A stretch of DNA of 64,000 nt from Marinomonas profundi (GTDB lineage: Bacteria > Pseudomonadota > Gammaproteobacteria > Pseudomonadales > Marinomonadaceae), in assembly GCF_020694005.1 (NCBI RefSeq), contig NZ_CP073013.1, positions 1,250,578 through 1,314,577 on the forward strand, given 5' to 3'. Each line of letters begins with the position of its first letter. Within the stretch, counting starts at the first letter, position 1. Positions 44,383-52,874 of this stretch are shown here, one piece after another. The position numbers and the translations under genes are program-made. The notes below the pieces were generated by a model, which saw only the letters and a program-made list of their open reading frames with translations, was not told where the DNA came from and searched no databases.

Positions 44383-45045
44383 TCAAACCTGAAACAGGAA
44401 GTTTTTGATCAGGTCTTTACCGCCTTCTGTTGCGAAGGATTCTGGGTGAAATTGAATGCCTTGAATCGGGTATGCTTTGTGGCGAACGCCCATCAGTTCA
44501 AATGCTCCGCCTTGATGAATCGTGGCGATATCCTTGAAGTCGGCTGCTTTTAAATCTCCCACCGAGGCAGTGACTTCCAATACGTCTGGAAAGCTTTCGG
44601 CTTGCGCGATGAGCGAGTGATAACGCATGACTTCAAGCTGATCTGGAATGTCATGAAAGATGCCTTCGCCGTTGTGCGTAATCGGGCTGGTCTTGCCATG
44701 CATTGGCAAGGGCGCTTTCACCACCTTGCCGCCGAACACATGACAAATACCCTGCATGCCTAAGCAAACACCCAGCAATGGAATGCTTTTGCCAAACTCT
44801 AAAATCACCTCTGCACAGACACCAAAGTAAGCCTTGTCGTCTGGCGAGCCTGGCCCTGGAGAGATAATAATCCGATCTGGCGCCGCGGCACGAATGTCAT
44901 CTAATGTCACTTCGTCGTTGCGTTTGACGATCACCTCAAAGGCGTCCATCTTGCCACGGCTTTTTTCGGTTTCCAGCACTTCACCAATAAACTGATACAG
45001 GTTGTAAGTGAAGGAATCGTAGTTGTCGATAATATACACTTTCAT
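44383..45045 (-). CDS. trpG: Anthranilate synthase component II (glutamine amidotransferase)
   Basis: The 220-residue protein begins VYIIDNYDSFTYNLYQFIGE and has ISPGPGSPDD, the nucleophile Cys in LLGVCLGMQGICHVFGG, and HPES plus the upstream His in IQFHPESFATEGG. These complete the Cys-His-Glu triad of class I amidotransferases. It supplies ammonia to TrpE. It starts 11 bp after trpE. It could also serve PabB, as TrpG/PabA can be shared, but pairing with trpE points to tryptophan synthesis. Confidence 0.93.
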   Translation of the reverse strand: MKVYIIDNYDSFTYNLYQFIGEVLETEKSRGKMDAFEVIVKRNDEVTLDDIRAAAPDRIIISPGPGSPDDKAYFGVCAEVILEFGKSIPLLGVCLGMQGICHVFGGKVVKAPLPMHGKTSPITHNGEGIFHDIPDQLEVMRYHSLIAQAESFPDVLEVTASVGDLKAADFKDIATIHQGGAFELMGVRHKAYPIQGIQFHPESFATEGGKDLIKNFLFQV

Positions 45046-45056
45046 GTCGGCTTCCC

Positions 45057-46481
45057 TTACGCTTTGTCTTGTGTGTTGGCTGGTGCAAAACTGTCTAGCA
45101 CACGTTTGGTGCCCGCAAATTTGCGTTGGATTTCTTCGTATTCGTCTTCAGCGTTTGAGTCATAGACGTTACCGCCACAAGTTTGCACATAGGCTTTGTT
45201 GCCCTTGGCGAAAACAGTACGAATTGGAATGGCAAACATGCAATCGCCATTGAAAGAGAACTGACCGACCGCACCGCCATAAGGGCCGCGGCCGTCGTTT
45301 TCCAAATCGTCGATGATCTTCATCGCTTCGATTTTCGGCGCGCCCGTCAAGGTTCCGGCAGGAAAGTTACTCGCCAATGCGGAGAACATGTCGTGATCTT
45401 CCGCCATAATGCCGACAATTTCGCTGGAAATGTGTTGAACGTGGCTAAAACGTTTAATGTCCATCAAACTACGCACTTTCACTGTACCGAAGCGCGCCAC
45501 GCGGCCAATGTCGTTACGGTGCAAGTCGACAATCATATTGTGCTCGGCGATTTCTTTTGGATCATTCAACAAAGCACGAGCCAATGCCGTGTCTTCTGCC
45601 GCGTCTTTACCACGCTTCGCCGTGCCTGCTAATGGAAAGGTTTCCATTTCCCCTTGGCGCACACGGAACAACAATTCTGGACTTGCGCCAATCACTTTTT
45701 GCTCACCAAACTTGATGTAATACATTTGCGGTGAAGGATTCACTTCGCGCAATTGTTCGTACAAATTAATAGTATCGCCTTCCATATCGAACCATTTTTT
45801 AAAGCCCACTTCACACTGAAAGATTTTACCTTCGATGATGTCTTGCTTCACCTTAGCGACTGCATTCGCATGATCCGCTTTGCTCATGGACTCACCCGCT
45901 GGCGTGACCACAAAGGGACCATTTGCAGGCGTTGGTTCTGCCATCATGGCGTTCACCAAGCCCACACGGTTTGCGTCACCAGACTCGTCTTCATAGTAGA
46001 AGTAAAAAACTTCGCCTGTCATCTTGTCCAAAATCAGACCGTCTTTGTACAAACCAAAACGAAACGCATCAAACATCTCGCTCGATTGCAGATCCAAAGT
46101 CGGCTCAAAATAGTTCATGCTGTCGTAACCAATATAACCCGTTAAACCACCAGCAAAACCGCGCGACAAAATATTCTGCGGCACAATGTCACGCAGCAAA
46201 TAATAAGGGTTATCGGATTCGAAAGATTCCGTGCGGCCGTCCCGTTCTTGGATAAACAGCTGTTTACCTTCGGCCCAGATCAGCTTTTCAGGGTCAAAAC
46301 CAATAATCGAATGGCGGGAAATAAAACTCTCTTCGCCAAGGGATTCCAACATAAAGCAGTTCTCAAAACGCTTCTCGACCTTCTTAAACAAGTCAAAAAA
46401 ATCACCGCTAGAACTGATAGTGACGTACTTAGGCTTACGCGGCAGCGAGATGCGCTGCGGCTTTTTATGGTATGAATTCAT
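45057..46481 (-). CDS. trpE: Anthranilate synthase component I
   Basis: The 474-residue chorismate-utilising enzyme has an N-terminal region with FMLESLGEESFISRHSIIGF (the LES-type feedback site block) and the C-terminal chorismate-binding core: FQCEVGFKKWF, IKFGEQKVIGASPELLFRV, PLAGTAKRGKDAAED, AEHNMIVDLHRNDIGRVA and FPAGTLTGAPKIEAM. It makes anthranilate from chorismate and glutamine-derived ammonia. It is shorter than the usual 490-520 residues. It overlaps trpR by 4 bases, so a regulator and its target enzyme form one operon. Confidence 0.92.
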   Translation of the reverse strand: MNSYHKKPQRISLPRKPKYVTISSSGDFFDLFKKVEKRFENCFMLESLGEESFISRHSIIGFDPEKLIWAEGKQLFIQERDGRTESFESDNPYYLLRDIVPQNILSRGFAGGLTGYIGYDSMNYFEPTLDLQSSEMFDAFRFGLYKDGLILDKMTGEVFYFYYEDESGDANRVGLVNAMMAEPTPANGPFVVTPAGESMSKADHANAVAKVKQDIIEGKIFQCEVGFKKWFDMEGDTINLYEQLREVNPSPQMYYIKFGEQKVIGASPELLFRVRQGEMETFPLAGTAKRGKDAAEDTALARALLNDPKEIAEHNMIVDLHRNDIGRVARFGTVKVRSLMDIKRFSHVQHISSEIVGIMAEDHDMFSALASNFPAGTLTGAPKIEAMKIIDDLENDGRGPYGGAVGQFSFNGDCMFAIPIRTVFAKGNKAYVQTCGGNVYDSNAEDEYEEIQRKFAGTKRVLDSFAPANTQDKA

Positions 46482-46708
46482 GCTTCTTTTAATTCCTTTA
46501 ATGCTCGGGAACCACGGGTCACCGTGGCAATGCCCACCCCCAATTGCTTGGCAATATCGCGCTGTGGCACGCCTTGCTCCAATAGGGAAAATATTTGTAA
46601 TCTGTGCTGCATCTCGTTGATTTCATTCGGCGTTAACAAGGCTTTTAAACGCTTTTCCAACACCGCGTCATCACCGGCCTCGGTTAAAAACTGGAGCAAA
46701 TCTTTCAT
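46478..46708 (-). CDS. trpR: Short TrpR-type repressor
   Basis: The 76-residue protein is TrpR-like but lacks the first about 20 residues and the C-terminal helix of the 108-residue E. coli form. It keeps LTPNEINEMQHR (Thr44 and Arg54 equivalents that bind tryptophan) and the HTH QRDIAKQLGVGIATVTRGSRAL (Arg84, Gly85 equivalents). The Ser88 equivalent is Ala. It should bind DNA in a tryptophan-dependent manner. It heads the trpR-trpE-trpG operon, with a palindrome CTAGT-type site upstream, so it is likely autoregulated. Confidence 0.85.
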   Translation of the reverse strand: MKDLLQFLTEAGDDAVLEKRLKALLTPNEINEMQHRLQIFSLLEQGVPQRDIAKQLGVGIATVTRGSRALKELKEA

Positions 46709-46744
46709 AGGTACTTCTACTTAATAAAGCAGTTATGTATTCAC

Positions 46745-46754
46745 GTACTAGTAC
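46745..46754. promoter_or_regulatory. GTACTAGTAC palindrome, candidate TrpR operator
   Basis: The perfect 10-bp palindrome GTACTAGTAC is 36 bp upstream of the trpR start. It shares the CTAGT and ACTAG half-site of the classical trp operator (GTACTAGTTAACTAGTAC), here fused at the centre. Operator function is inference. Confidence 0.5.
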
Positions 46755-46860
46755 ATTATATTTTTACGCATTATTAAGCAATAGCTGAGCGTTAAGCGGA
46801 TGTTCTTTTTCGATCTGATTTTTCACTCAATAAAAGCGTACCAGAATGAGGTTGAGAGCG

Positions 46861-46913
46861 AAAAAAATACCGAATGCCTTCTGCACAATCAGCAGTAGCA
46901 TTCGGTATTTTTG
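46861..46913. terminator. Long hairpin after aroQ
   Basis: AAAATACCGAATGC and GCATTCGGTATTTT form a 14-bp stem, with an inner CTTCTGC..GCAGTAG part and T-runs on either side. On the minus strand it ends aroQ. No plus-strand gene precedes it. Confidence 0.85.
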
Positions 46914-46935
46914 TTTTCTCTATTTGAACTGAGTC

Positions 46936-47388
46936 TTAGGCTTTGAGTTTATGCACTAACCCTTGAATACCTAATACATAACCTTGCACGCCCATGCCGA
47001 CTACAATTCCTGCAGCGGCAGGCGAGATATAGGAATGATGACGAAATGCTTCACGAGCGTGTACGTTGGAAATGTGTACTTCGATTACCGGCACGTCGGC
47101 GCCTTTTATTGCGTCGTGAAGGGCAATAGAAGTATGCGTGTAAGCACCTGGGTTGAAGACCACACCCAACACGTCACCGGCTTTAATACGACGACCCGCT
47201 TCATGAATGAGGTCAATCAGCACGCCTTCATGATTTGATTGGTGACATTCTACCTTGTGGCCTAGTTTTTCTGCAGCATCACCACACATACTTTCCACGT
47301 CGGCTAGGGTTTCGTAGCCATACGTTGCTGGCTCACGAGTTCCCAGTAGGTTTAAGTTTGGGCCGTTTAATATCATAATAGTAGACAT
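46936..47388 (-). CDS. aroQ: Type II 3-dehydroquinate dehydratase
   Basis: The 150-residue protein has MILNGPNLNLLGTREPATYG (Asn and catalytic Tyr), CHQSNHEGVLIDLI, VFNPGAYTHTSIALHDAI, HISNVHAREAFRHHSYIS and a closing GYVLGIQGL. All type II residues (Arg19, Tyr24 region, Asn, His in HISN) appear intact. It interconverts 3-dehydroquinate and 3-dehydroshikimate. Set between a putative transporter and shikimate dehydrogenase gene rather than accB-accC, it is likely the catabolic copy that feeds QuiC. Confidence 0.93.
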   Translation of the reverse strand: MSTIMILNGPNLNLLGTREPATYGYETLADVESMCGDAAEKLGHKVECHQSNHEGVLIDLIHEAGRRIKAGDVLGVVFNPGAYTHTSIALHDAIKGADVPVIEVHISNVHAREAFRHHSYISPAAAGIVVGMGVQGYVLGIQGLVHKLKA

Positions 47389-47435
47389 AGTAATTTTTCC
47401 TTAACATCCGCGTAAAAATGCAATCGTCCGTGCCG

Positions 47436-48368
47436 TTACACCAAAAAGCGCAGCAACACGCTTAACGTAAAAAACGACAATACCGTTGTGATCAGCAAGG
47501 TGCTCGCACAAAAACTCTGCTCACCATATTCTCCCCCCACAATCGGATAAATACTTAACATCGGTACCGAAGCCAAAATAATCATCGCTGTTTTTAAATC
47601 GTTTGGCATATTAGGCGCCAATAACAAGAGTGCTGCCACCACCATGGGGAAGAAAATCAATTTCGCAAACGCCACCAAAGACATTTCGCCAATGCTGCCT
47701 TTTATTGACAACCCCACTAATGAACCACCGATCACAATCAATGCCGCTGGGGCGGAGCCCATCGCAAGCATGTCTAGGCCTCGCATCATAAATACCGGAA
47801 AGCTCACTCCCAGCAAAGCACATACGATCCCACTAAACACCGCCAAGATAATAGGATTACTGACAACTCGCTTCAGCACTGGCAGCAAAACGCCTTGACC
47901 ATTTGCGCTGCGTTTTCCCAATACCGTTTCGATAAAAATAAGACTCACAGGAAACAAAATGATATTTTCCACCATCACGGCCATCGCAAAAGCATGCACC
48001 ATTGAATGATCGAAAAACTGCAACAATATGGGAAAGCCTATAAACGCGCTGTTTGGCATCGCGGCGCCAAGCCCGCGAAGGCCGCAACGCTCCCATTGCC
48101 TACGAAACACCATTCGGCTCAATAGGACGGTAAACACAAAGGACGACAGCCCGCCTGCAGCGTAAATTAAAATATAGTCTGGGTTAATTAACGCTTGAAG
48201 ATCCATACTCAGCAGCTTGGTAAAAACCAACGCTGGCAAGGCAAAATACATGACAAATTTACTCAGCCCCGGCAAAAATTCTTTGGCAATAAAACCAAGG
48301 CGAATCCCCAAATAACCAAGCAAAATCAGAAAAAAAATCGGGGCAGTAATATTGATTACGGCTTCCAT
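47436..48368 (-). CDS. AEC family transporter
   Basis: The 310-residue protein has about ten membrane helices in two halves, with ITAPIFFLILLGYLGIRLGF at the start and FSKFVMYFALPALVFTKLL, PNSAFIGFPIL and SVPMLSIYPIVGGEYGEQSF later. The latter are AEC (auxin efflux carrier-like) conserved parts. Such proteins carry carboxylates; with aroQ 47 bp downstream and a shikimate dehydrogenase gene nearby, a role in quinate or shikimate movement is plausible but is inference. Confidence 0.83.
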   Translation of the reverse strand: MEAVINITAPIFFLILLGYLGIRLGFIAKEFLPGLSKFVMYFALPALVFTKLLSMDLQALINPDYILIYAAGGLSSFVFTVLLSRMVFRRQWERCGLRGLGAAMPNSAFIGFPILLQFFDHSMVHAFAMAVMVENIILFPVSLIFIETVLGKRSANGQGVLLPVLKRVVSNPIILAVFSGIVCALLGVSFPVFMMRGLDMLAMGSAPAALIVIGGSLVGLSIKGSIGEMSLVAFAKLIFFPMVVAALLLLAPNMPNDLKTAMIILASVPMLSIYPIVGGEYGEQSFCASTLLITTVLSFFTLSVLLRFLV

Positions 48369-48417
48369 GTCACGCGGTCCTCACTGTGTTTCATCATTCG
48401 TCGACTAGCTCCTTTCA

Positions 48418-49119
48418 TTAAGCAGACACTCTCGTTTTGACAGGCGTAGCTTCTGGGTCTGGCAAGACCAAGCCTTTTTGAATATGTGAATCTAACATGG
48501 CCAATACCGCATCAAGATCATCATCAAGAAGGGATTTGAGCAGCTTTTGATGCTCTTGCACCGACGCTTGCCCACGAAAGGGACGACGGTGCAACGCCAA
48601 CACTTGATAACGCATATACAGCTCAATCACTGACGCGTGATAACGAATCAACTGTTGCGAACCACAATGGGACACCATGGTCACATGAAAGTCCCGATCC
48701 GCTTTTTCCCATGCCTGAACATGGCTGGCTTCATCATCCAACATCTGCTTTTCAACACAATTTAAGCGAAAATGCGCGCTGATCAGTGCGGATTTCCATT
48801 CCATATGACCTTGTTTGTTCGCCATCGATTTACACACGCCTGACAACTCTAGCATTTGTCTCAGCTCTAATAATTCACGCAAATCTGCAGTAGAAACCGG
48901 CTTTACCGAAAAGCCTTTTTGATCAACGAACAACACAAAGCCGTCTGACACTAAGCGCATCAAGGTTTCACGCAAGGTATTCACACTGGCACCATAACGA
49001 ATACGCAAAGCGTTTAATTTCAGCTTTTCACTTGGCGCCAACTTGCCCGTCACTATGTCTGAACGCAGCTGTTCATAGACAGATTGCCCAACCAATTTGC
49101 GCTCATCAGAATTAATCAT
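48418..49119 (-). CDS. GntR family regulator, FadR/FCD type
   Basis: From the ATG at 49119 the protein has 233 residues. The GntR winged HTH is VGQSVYEQLRSDIVTGKLAP to VNTLRETLMRLVSDGFVLF. An FCD effector domain follows (DLRELLELRQMLELSGVCKS, ADRDFHVTMVSHCGS and the HQKLLKSLLDDDLDAVLAMLDSHI helix) with Asp and His metal ligands. FCD regulators answer to organic acids. It sits between the AEC transporter and the shikimate dehydrogenase gene and probably controls this group. An upstream ATG at 49173 is possible. Confidence 0.86.
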   Translation of the reverse strand: MINSDERKLVGQSVYEQLRSDIVTGKLAPSEKLKLNALRIRYGASVNTLRETLMRLVSDGFVLFVDQKGFSVKPVSTADLRELLELRQMLELSGVCKSMANKQGHMEWKSALISAHFRLNCVEKQMLDDEASHVQAWEKADRDFHVTMVSHCGSQQLIRYHASVIELYMRYQVLALHRRPFRGQASVQEHQKLLKSLLDDDLDAVLAMLDSHIQKGLVLPDPEATPVKTRVSA

Positions 49120-49250
49120 AAAAAATCTATCGGCCTTTTCGTTTTTATAGTAATCGCCAAAAAGTAACCACATTAAAAAACGCCATGCGGCGTCTTTAAT
49201 TGTGTCTTCTCATTGGTCATTCTATGAATTTATTGGCGTGCCAACAATCT

Positions 49251-50105
49251 CTAGATCAACGAACTCGTCACATCGTACTTTTTACGAAACTGATCCCAAA
49301 CCGGCTTCACATCCGTCACTGCTTGGCCGGTGAAAATTTCGAAAGCATCAATACCTTGATAAAAGAACAAATCAAAACCTGACACTATTTGCAGACCTTT
49401 TTTATTCGCAGCCACCAAAAATTCCGTATCCATTGGGGTATAAACCGCGTCAAACGCCCATTTTTGACCTTGAATCAGCTCAGCCGCCAATGGCATGCCG
49501 GGGCTTTTCAAATGGCCAACGGGGGTACAATTTACCAACCCATCGACTTGCGCCGCCGCTTCAGCAATGTCCTCTTTCGCCACGACACGCGCCTTGTAAC
49601 CCGCTTCGTTAATAGCATCCACCAACGACTGCGCGCTGCGCTCGCTCAAATCGGTCACTAAAACTTCTGTTGCGCCCACTTCAAACAAAGCAAAACCAAT
49701 CGCACGACCGACACCACCCGCGCCAATCATCAGCACTTTACCAGCGCGGGAATGTCCCATTCGACTTTTATAGCCGCGAATAAACCCAGTGTAATCAGTA
49801 TTAAACGCACAGACTTTGCCGTCTTTTAATAACAAGGTATTACTGGCACCCACCTTCTTCACCGCGTCGTTTACTTCGTCTGCGCTGTCGATGGCGATTT
49901 GCTTATAGGGAAAAGTAACGTTAGTACCGACAAAGCCTAAGGCACGAATTTCCGCCAACTTGGCATGAAAAGACGCCGCCGTATCGTCTTCCGGCACCTG
50001 CAACTGGTAATCCACCGGCAACTGATTAAGCTCACCCAACATCATGTGTAAAGAAGGAGATCGAGAAGCGGCAATTGCCTGACCAATTAAACCTAAATGT
50101 AACAT
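49251..50105 (-). CDS. aroE: Shikimate/quinate dehydrogenase
   Basis: From the ATG at 50105 the protein has 284 residues. It shows AIAASRSPSLHMMLGELNQL (SxS substrate site), FVGTNVTFPYKQIA (catalytic Lys), ASNTLLLKDGKVCAFNTDYT (Asn and Asp), the Rossmann GAGGVGRAIGFAL, and NCTPVGHLKSPGMPL. The residues after the second strand are VTDLSERSAQ, with Asp at the cofactor-selecting place, suggesting NAD rather than NADP. This fits a catabolic YdiB-like shikimate or quinate dehydrogenase. The GGAGA ribosome binding site supports ATG 50105 over earlier codons. Confidence 0.87.
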   Translation of the reverse strand: MLHLGLIGQAIAASRSPSLHMMLGELNQLPVDYQLQVPEDDTAASFHAKLAEIRALGFVGTNVTFPYKQIAIDSADEVNDAVKKVGASNTLLLKDGKVCAFNTDYTGFIRGYKSRMGHSRAGKVLMIGAGGVGRAIGFALFEVGATEVLVTDLSERSAQSLVDAINEAGYKARVVAKEDIAEAAAQVDGLVNCTPVGHLKSPGMPLAAELIQGQKWAFDAVYTPMDTEFLVAANKKGLQIVSGFDLFFYQGIDAFEIFTGQAVTDVKPVWDQFRKKYDVTSSLI

Positions 50106-50449
50106 TGTCATTGTCTCCAACGTATTCCAAAAAAGATAGCAGAAGCCTATACCAAAACTCGCGTTTTGTTGTATGACAATTTGGACTGTATTTTGAGTGG
50201 AAAAATTATATCAGTATTGGCAACCACTAAACGGCATCGTTTGTTATGGCGACAAACCTTGATCCATATCCAGTTTTTCCTATTTGAAAAATAGAATAGC
50301 CTAATTAAACAGTATATTATCAATAGGATAAAACTCACCCTATAGAGTAAGAAACAGCCTTTTTATGGGTTGTTTATATTCATTCAGTGTCCATTTAACA
50401 CCCATTTAGCATTCATTTTTGATATAGTTATTAAAAATAAGGAGGTCTT
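50106..50449. promoter_or_regulatory. Divergent control region of aroE-like gene and tandem-HTH lysR gene
   Basis: This 344-bp stretch holds no gene. It contains CAAAAC-TCGC-GTTTTG (50153-50168), three 11-bp related units starting CCATTTAACAC (50391-50401), CCATTTAGCAT and TCATTTTTGAT (to 50423), and a near-ideal ribosome binding site TAAGGAGGT at 50438-50446. The 11-bp repeats are close to one DNA turn apart, fitting phased regulator half-sites. Confidence 0.5.
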
Positions 50450-51664
50450 ATGGAGATCGCAATTCCCAACTTACGACACTTGCGTGTCTTTCTCGCGGTA
50501 ACGGAGTTAAAAAGCATCACCCGAGCTTCCGAAAGCATTTTTTTATCTCAGCCCGCTATCACGCAAGCTATCGCCAAGCTAGAAGGCTTACTTGGCGCGG
50601 CCTTGTTTGAGCGCCACTCCGATGGCATGTACCCCACGCCCTCTGGCGATATATGGCAAAAACGTGTCAGTCGTGCACTCGACCATATTCATAGCGCGAC
50701 ACAAGAGATAGTCAAAGACAACAGCCCCAAAGATCGCAGTCCAAAAAACTTAATGTCCTTAATCAGCACCACGCAGTTAAGAGCGTTAGTTGCCGTCAGT
50801 GAAGCGCAAAACTTTAGTATTGCCAGTCGTAACTTGTCGGTATCTCAATCGTCGGTGCACCGTGCTGCTCGCGACTTAGAAAAGTTACTTGGCGTGGTGT
50901 TATTCGAAAAAAACAGCCTAGGCACCAATGTAACAAAAGCGGCACAAACTTTAGCGAAAGCCACTAAATTAGCCTTCAGTGAACTACGCCAAGGCATTTA
51001 CGAAATCAATGCGTTACAACGCAAAGACGTCAGTATGATCACTGTCGGCAGTATGCCTTTGGCGCGGATGACAATTCTACCCAAATCGATTTTGCAATTT
51101 AACGAGCGCCACCCCGACGTCAATATCAACGTCACCGAAGGTCCGTATGCTGATTTACTGCATCACTTACGCCAAGGCGACATTGATATTATCTTGGGCG
51201 CATTGCGTCACCCGTCTCCCGCTGACGATGTGGTGCAAGAAGAGTTGTGGGCGCCGCCGCTGTCTGTGGTGGCTCGTAAAGATCATCCCTTAATGAACAA
51301 AAACACCATTAGCGCAAAAGATCTGGCTGAGTTTTCCTGGGTGGTTCCCGCCAAAGGCACACCGACTCGACACGCTTTCGAAGACATTTTCAAAGACGCT
51401 GGTGTCGCCTTGCCAACACGCTTGGTTGAATCCAGTTCACAGATACTGATTCGTGAATTGTTAATCGAAAGCGATCGATTAACCCTAATTTCAGCACACC
51501 AGGTGGAGCGAGAAATTAATATTGAATTGCTCAGCGTGATCCCCTTTCCGCTGGAGCACACACGTCGACCGATTGGGCTTTGTGTGCGCAAAAGCTGGCT
51601 TCCCACTCTCACTCAGTCTCACTTTCTGAGTTTATTACGAAAAATTTCAGAGCATTTTCGTTAA
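50450..51664 (+). CDS. LysR-type regulator with two tandem N-terminal HTH domains
   Basis: The 404-residue protein is about 100 residues longer than a normal LysR. Residues 7-66 are one LysR HTH (LRHLRVFLAVTELKSITRAS to ITQAIAKLEGLLGAALFERH), and residues 106-165 are a second (TTQLRALVAVSEAQNFSIAS to SVHRAARDLEKLLGVVLFEK). One effector domain follows from about 190 (VSMITVGSMPLARMTILPKS, DIDIILGALRHPSPADDVVQ, RKDHPLM). It is transcribed toward ligC, 149 bp away, and is the likely regulator of ligC and perhaps of the lig operon. Confidence 0.9.
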   Translation: MEIAIPNLRHLRVFLAVTELKSITRASESIFLSQPAITQAIAKLEGLLGAALFERHSDGMYPTPSGDIWQKRVSRALDHIHSATQEIVKDNSPKDRSPKNLMSLISTTQLRALVAVSEAQNFSIASRNLSVSQSSVHRAARDLEKLLGVVLFEKNSLGTNVTKAAQTLAKATKLAFSELRQGIYEINALQRKDVSMITVGSMPLARMTILPKSILQFNERHPDVNINVTEGPYADLLHHLRQGDIDIILGALRHPSPADDVVQEELWAPPLSVVARKDHPLMNKNTISAKDLAEFSWVVPAKGTPTRHAFEDIFKDAGVALPTRLVESSSQILIRELLIESDRLTLISAHQVEREINIELLSVIPFPLEHTRRPIGLCVRKSWLPTLTQSHFLSLLRKISEHFR

Positions 51665-51718
51665 CAGCGTATCGATGCCATTGCAAAAAATGAATATCCC
51701 ATGCGGTTAATGGATTAT

Positions 51719-51728
51719 CCCGATCGGG
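51719..51728. promoter_or_regulatory. CCCGATCGGG palindrome before ligC
   Basis: A perfect 10-bp GC-rich palindrome in an AT-rich region 85 bp before the ligC ATG. Possible operator for a divergent-type regulator; unsupported beyond symmetry and position. Confidence 0.35.
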
Positions 51729-51813
51729 GATCGAATGTTAGATTTGTCATTAATATAGACTTGAGGATGTCATTTCCTCACCACTAAACCCTCGTATTTT
51801 TAGGAGCAGACGA

Positions 51814-52761
51814 ATGAGAATTTGTATCGCTGGTGCATCAGGCGCTTTTGGCATGAAACACATGGACGCCATTGCGGCGATCGAAGGCGCAGAAGTCGTT
51901 TCTGTGGTTGGCACAAAAATCGAGACGATTAAAGCCTTCGCCGAAGAGCGTGGCGTTATCCACTACACAACAGACCTCGCTGAAAGCTTGGCTCGTGACG
52001 ATGTCGATGCCGTTATCCTAGCCACCCCAACGCAAATGCACGCGGCACAAACTATCCAGTGTCTTGAAGCGGGCAAACACGTCATGTCTGAAATCCCCAT
52101 GGCAGACAACATTGAAGACGCGCGCAAAGTAGTCGCAGTACAGAAGAAAACCGGCCTAGTGGCCATGGCAGGTCACACTCGTCGTTTCAACCCTTCACAC
52201 CAATGGATTCATAACAAAGTCATGGCGGGCGAACTCACCGTCCAACAAATGGACGTGCAAACCTACTTTTTCCGCCGTTCCAACAAAAATGCCCTTGGCC
52301 AAGCGCGCTCTTGGACAGACCATCTACTATGGCACCATGCTTGCCATACAGTAGATTTGTTCCAATACCAAACCGGTGAAACCGCCAGCAAGGTACAAGC
52401 ACTACAAGGTCCAATCCACCCTGGACTTGGCATTGCCATGGACATGAGTATTGGCCTAAAGGTGCCTAACGGCGCTATTTGTACTCTGTCTTTGTCTTTT
52501 AATAACGACGGTCCATTCGGTACTTTCTTCCGTTACATCTGCGACAATGGCACCTATATCGCCCGTTATGACGATTTGTTCGACGGCAGCGAAAACAAGA
52601 TTGATCTCTCTGGCGTGGCGGTGTCAAACAACGGCATCGAATTACAAGACCGCGAATTCATTGCGGCGATTCAGGAAGGCCGCGCGCCAAACGCTTGCGT
52701 CACTCAAGCCATTGACGCCATGGAAACCTTACACCGCCTAGAAGAATGTCTAGAAGCCTAA
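51814..52761 (+). CDS. ligC: 4-carboxy-2-hydroxymuconate-6-semialdehyde dehydrogenase
   Basis: The 315-residue protein is a Gfo/Idh/MocA oxidoreductase with an N-terminal Rossmann fold (MRICIAGASGAFGMKHMDAI) and EIPMADN at the EKP-like position. LigC-type signatures include MAGHTRRFNPSHQWIHNKV, MDVQTYFFRRSNKNALGQAR and LLWHHACHTVDLFQYQTGE. The enzyme oxidises the ring-fission product of protocatechuate 4,5-cleavage, in hemiacetal form, to 2-pyrone-4,6-dicarboxylate with NADP. It is separate from the main lig operon by 5.7 kb and lies next to its own LysR gene. Confidence 0.87.
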   Translation: MRICIAGASGAFGMKHMDAIAAIEGAEVVSVVGTKIETIKAFAEERGVIHYTTDLAESLARDDVDAVILATPTQMHAAQTIQCLEAGKHVMSEIPMADNIEDARKVVAVQKKTGLVAMAGHTRRFNPSHQWIHNKVMAGELTVQQMDVQTYFFRRSNKNALGQARSWTDHLLWHHACHTVDLFQYQTGETASKVQALQGPIHPGLGIAMDMSIGLKVPNGAICTLSLSFNNDGPFGTFFRYICDNGTYIARYDDLFDGSENKIDLSGVAVSNNGIELQDREFIAAIQEGRAPNACVTQAIDAMETLHRLEECLEA

Positions 52762-52834
52762 GTCGCCATGTTCTAAAATGACTCAACGACACTTTAAAGC
52801 GACAGTGCTCTAAAACGACTCAACAACACTCAAA
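52761..52834 (+). repeat. 2 x 37-bp tandem duplication after ligC
   Basis: A unit of about 37 bp starting at the ligC stop is repeated once. The best matched parts are 52771-52793 and 52808-52830 (TCTAAAAYGACTCAACRACAC core, about 20 of 23 identical). It lies between the stop codon and the terminator. Confidence 0.8.
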
Positions 52835-52859
52835 CAGGGAGCTTCGGCTCCCTGTTTTT
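52832..52859 (+). terminator. Terminator after ligC
   Basis: AAACAGGGAGC-TTCG-GCTCCCTGTTT with a stable TTCG loop and T-run. It separates ligC from the aldo/keto reductase gene, which starts 16 bp further on. Confidence 0.92.
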
Positions 52860-52874
52860 ATCAAGGATTTTGTT

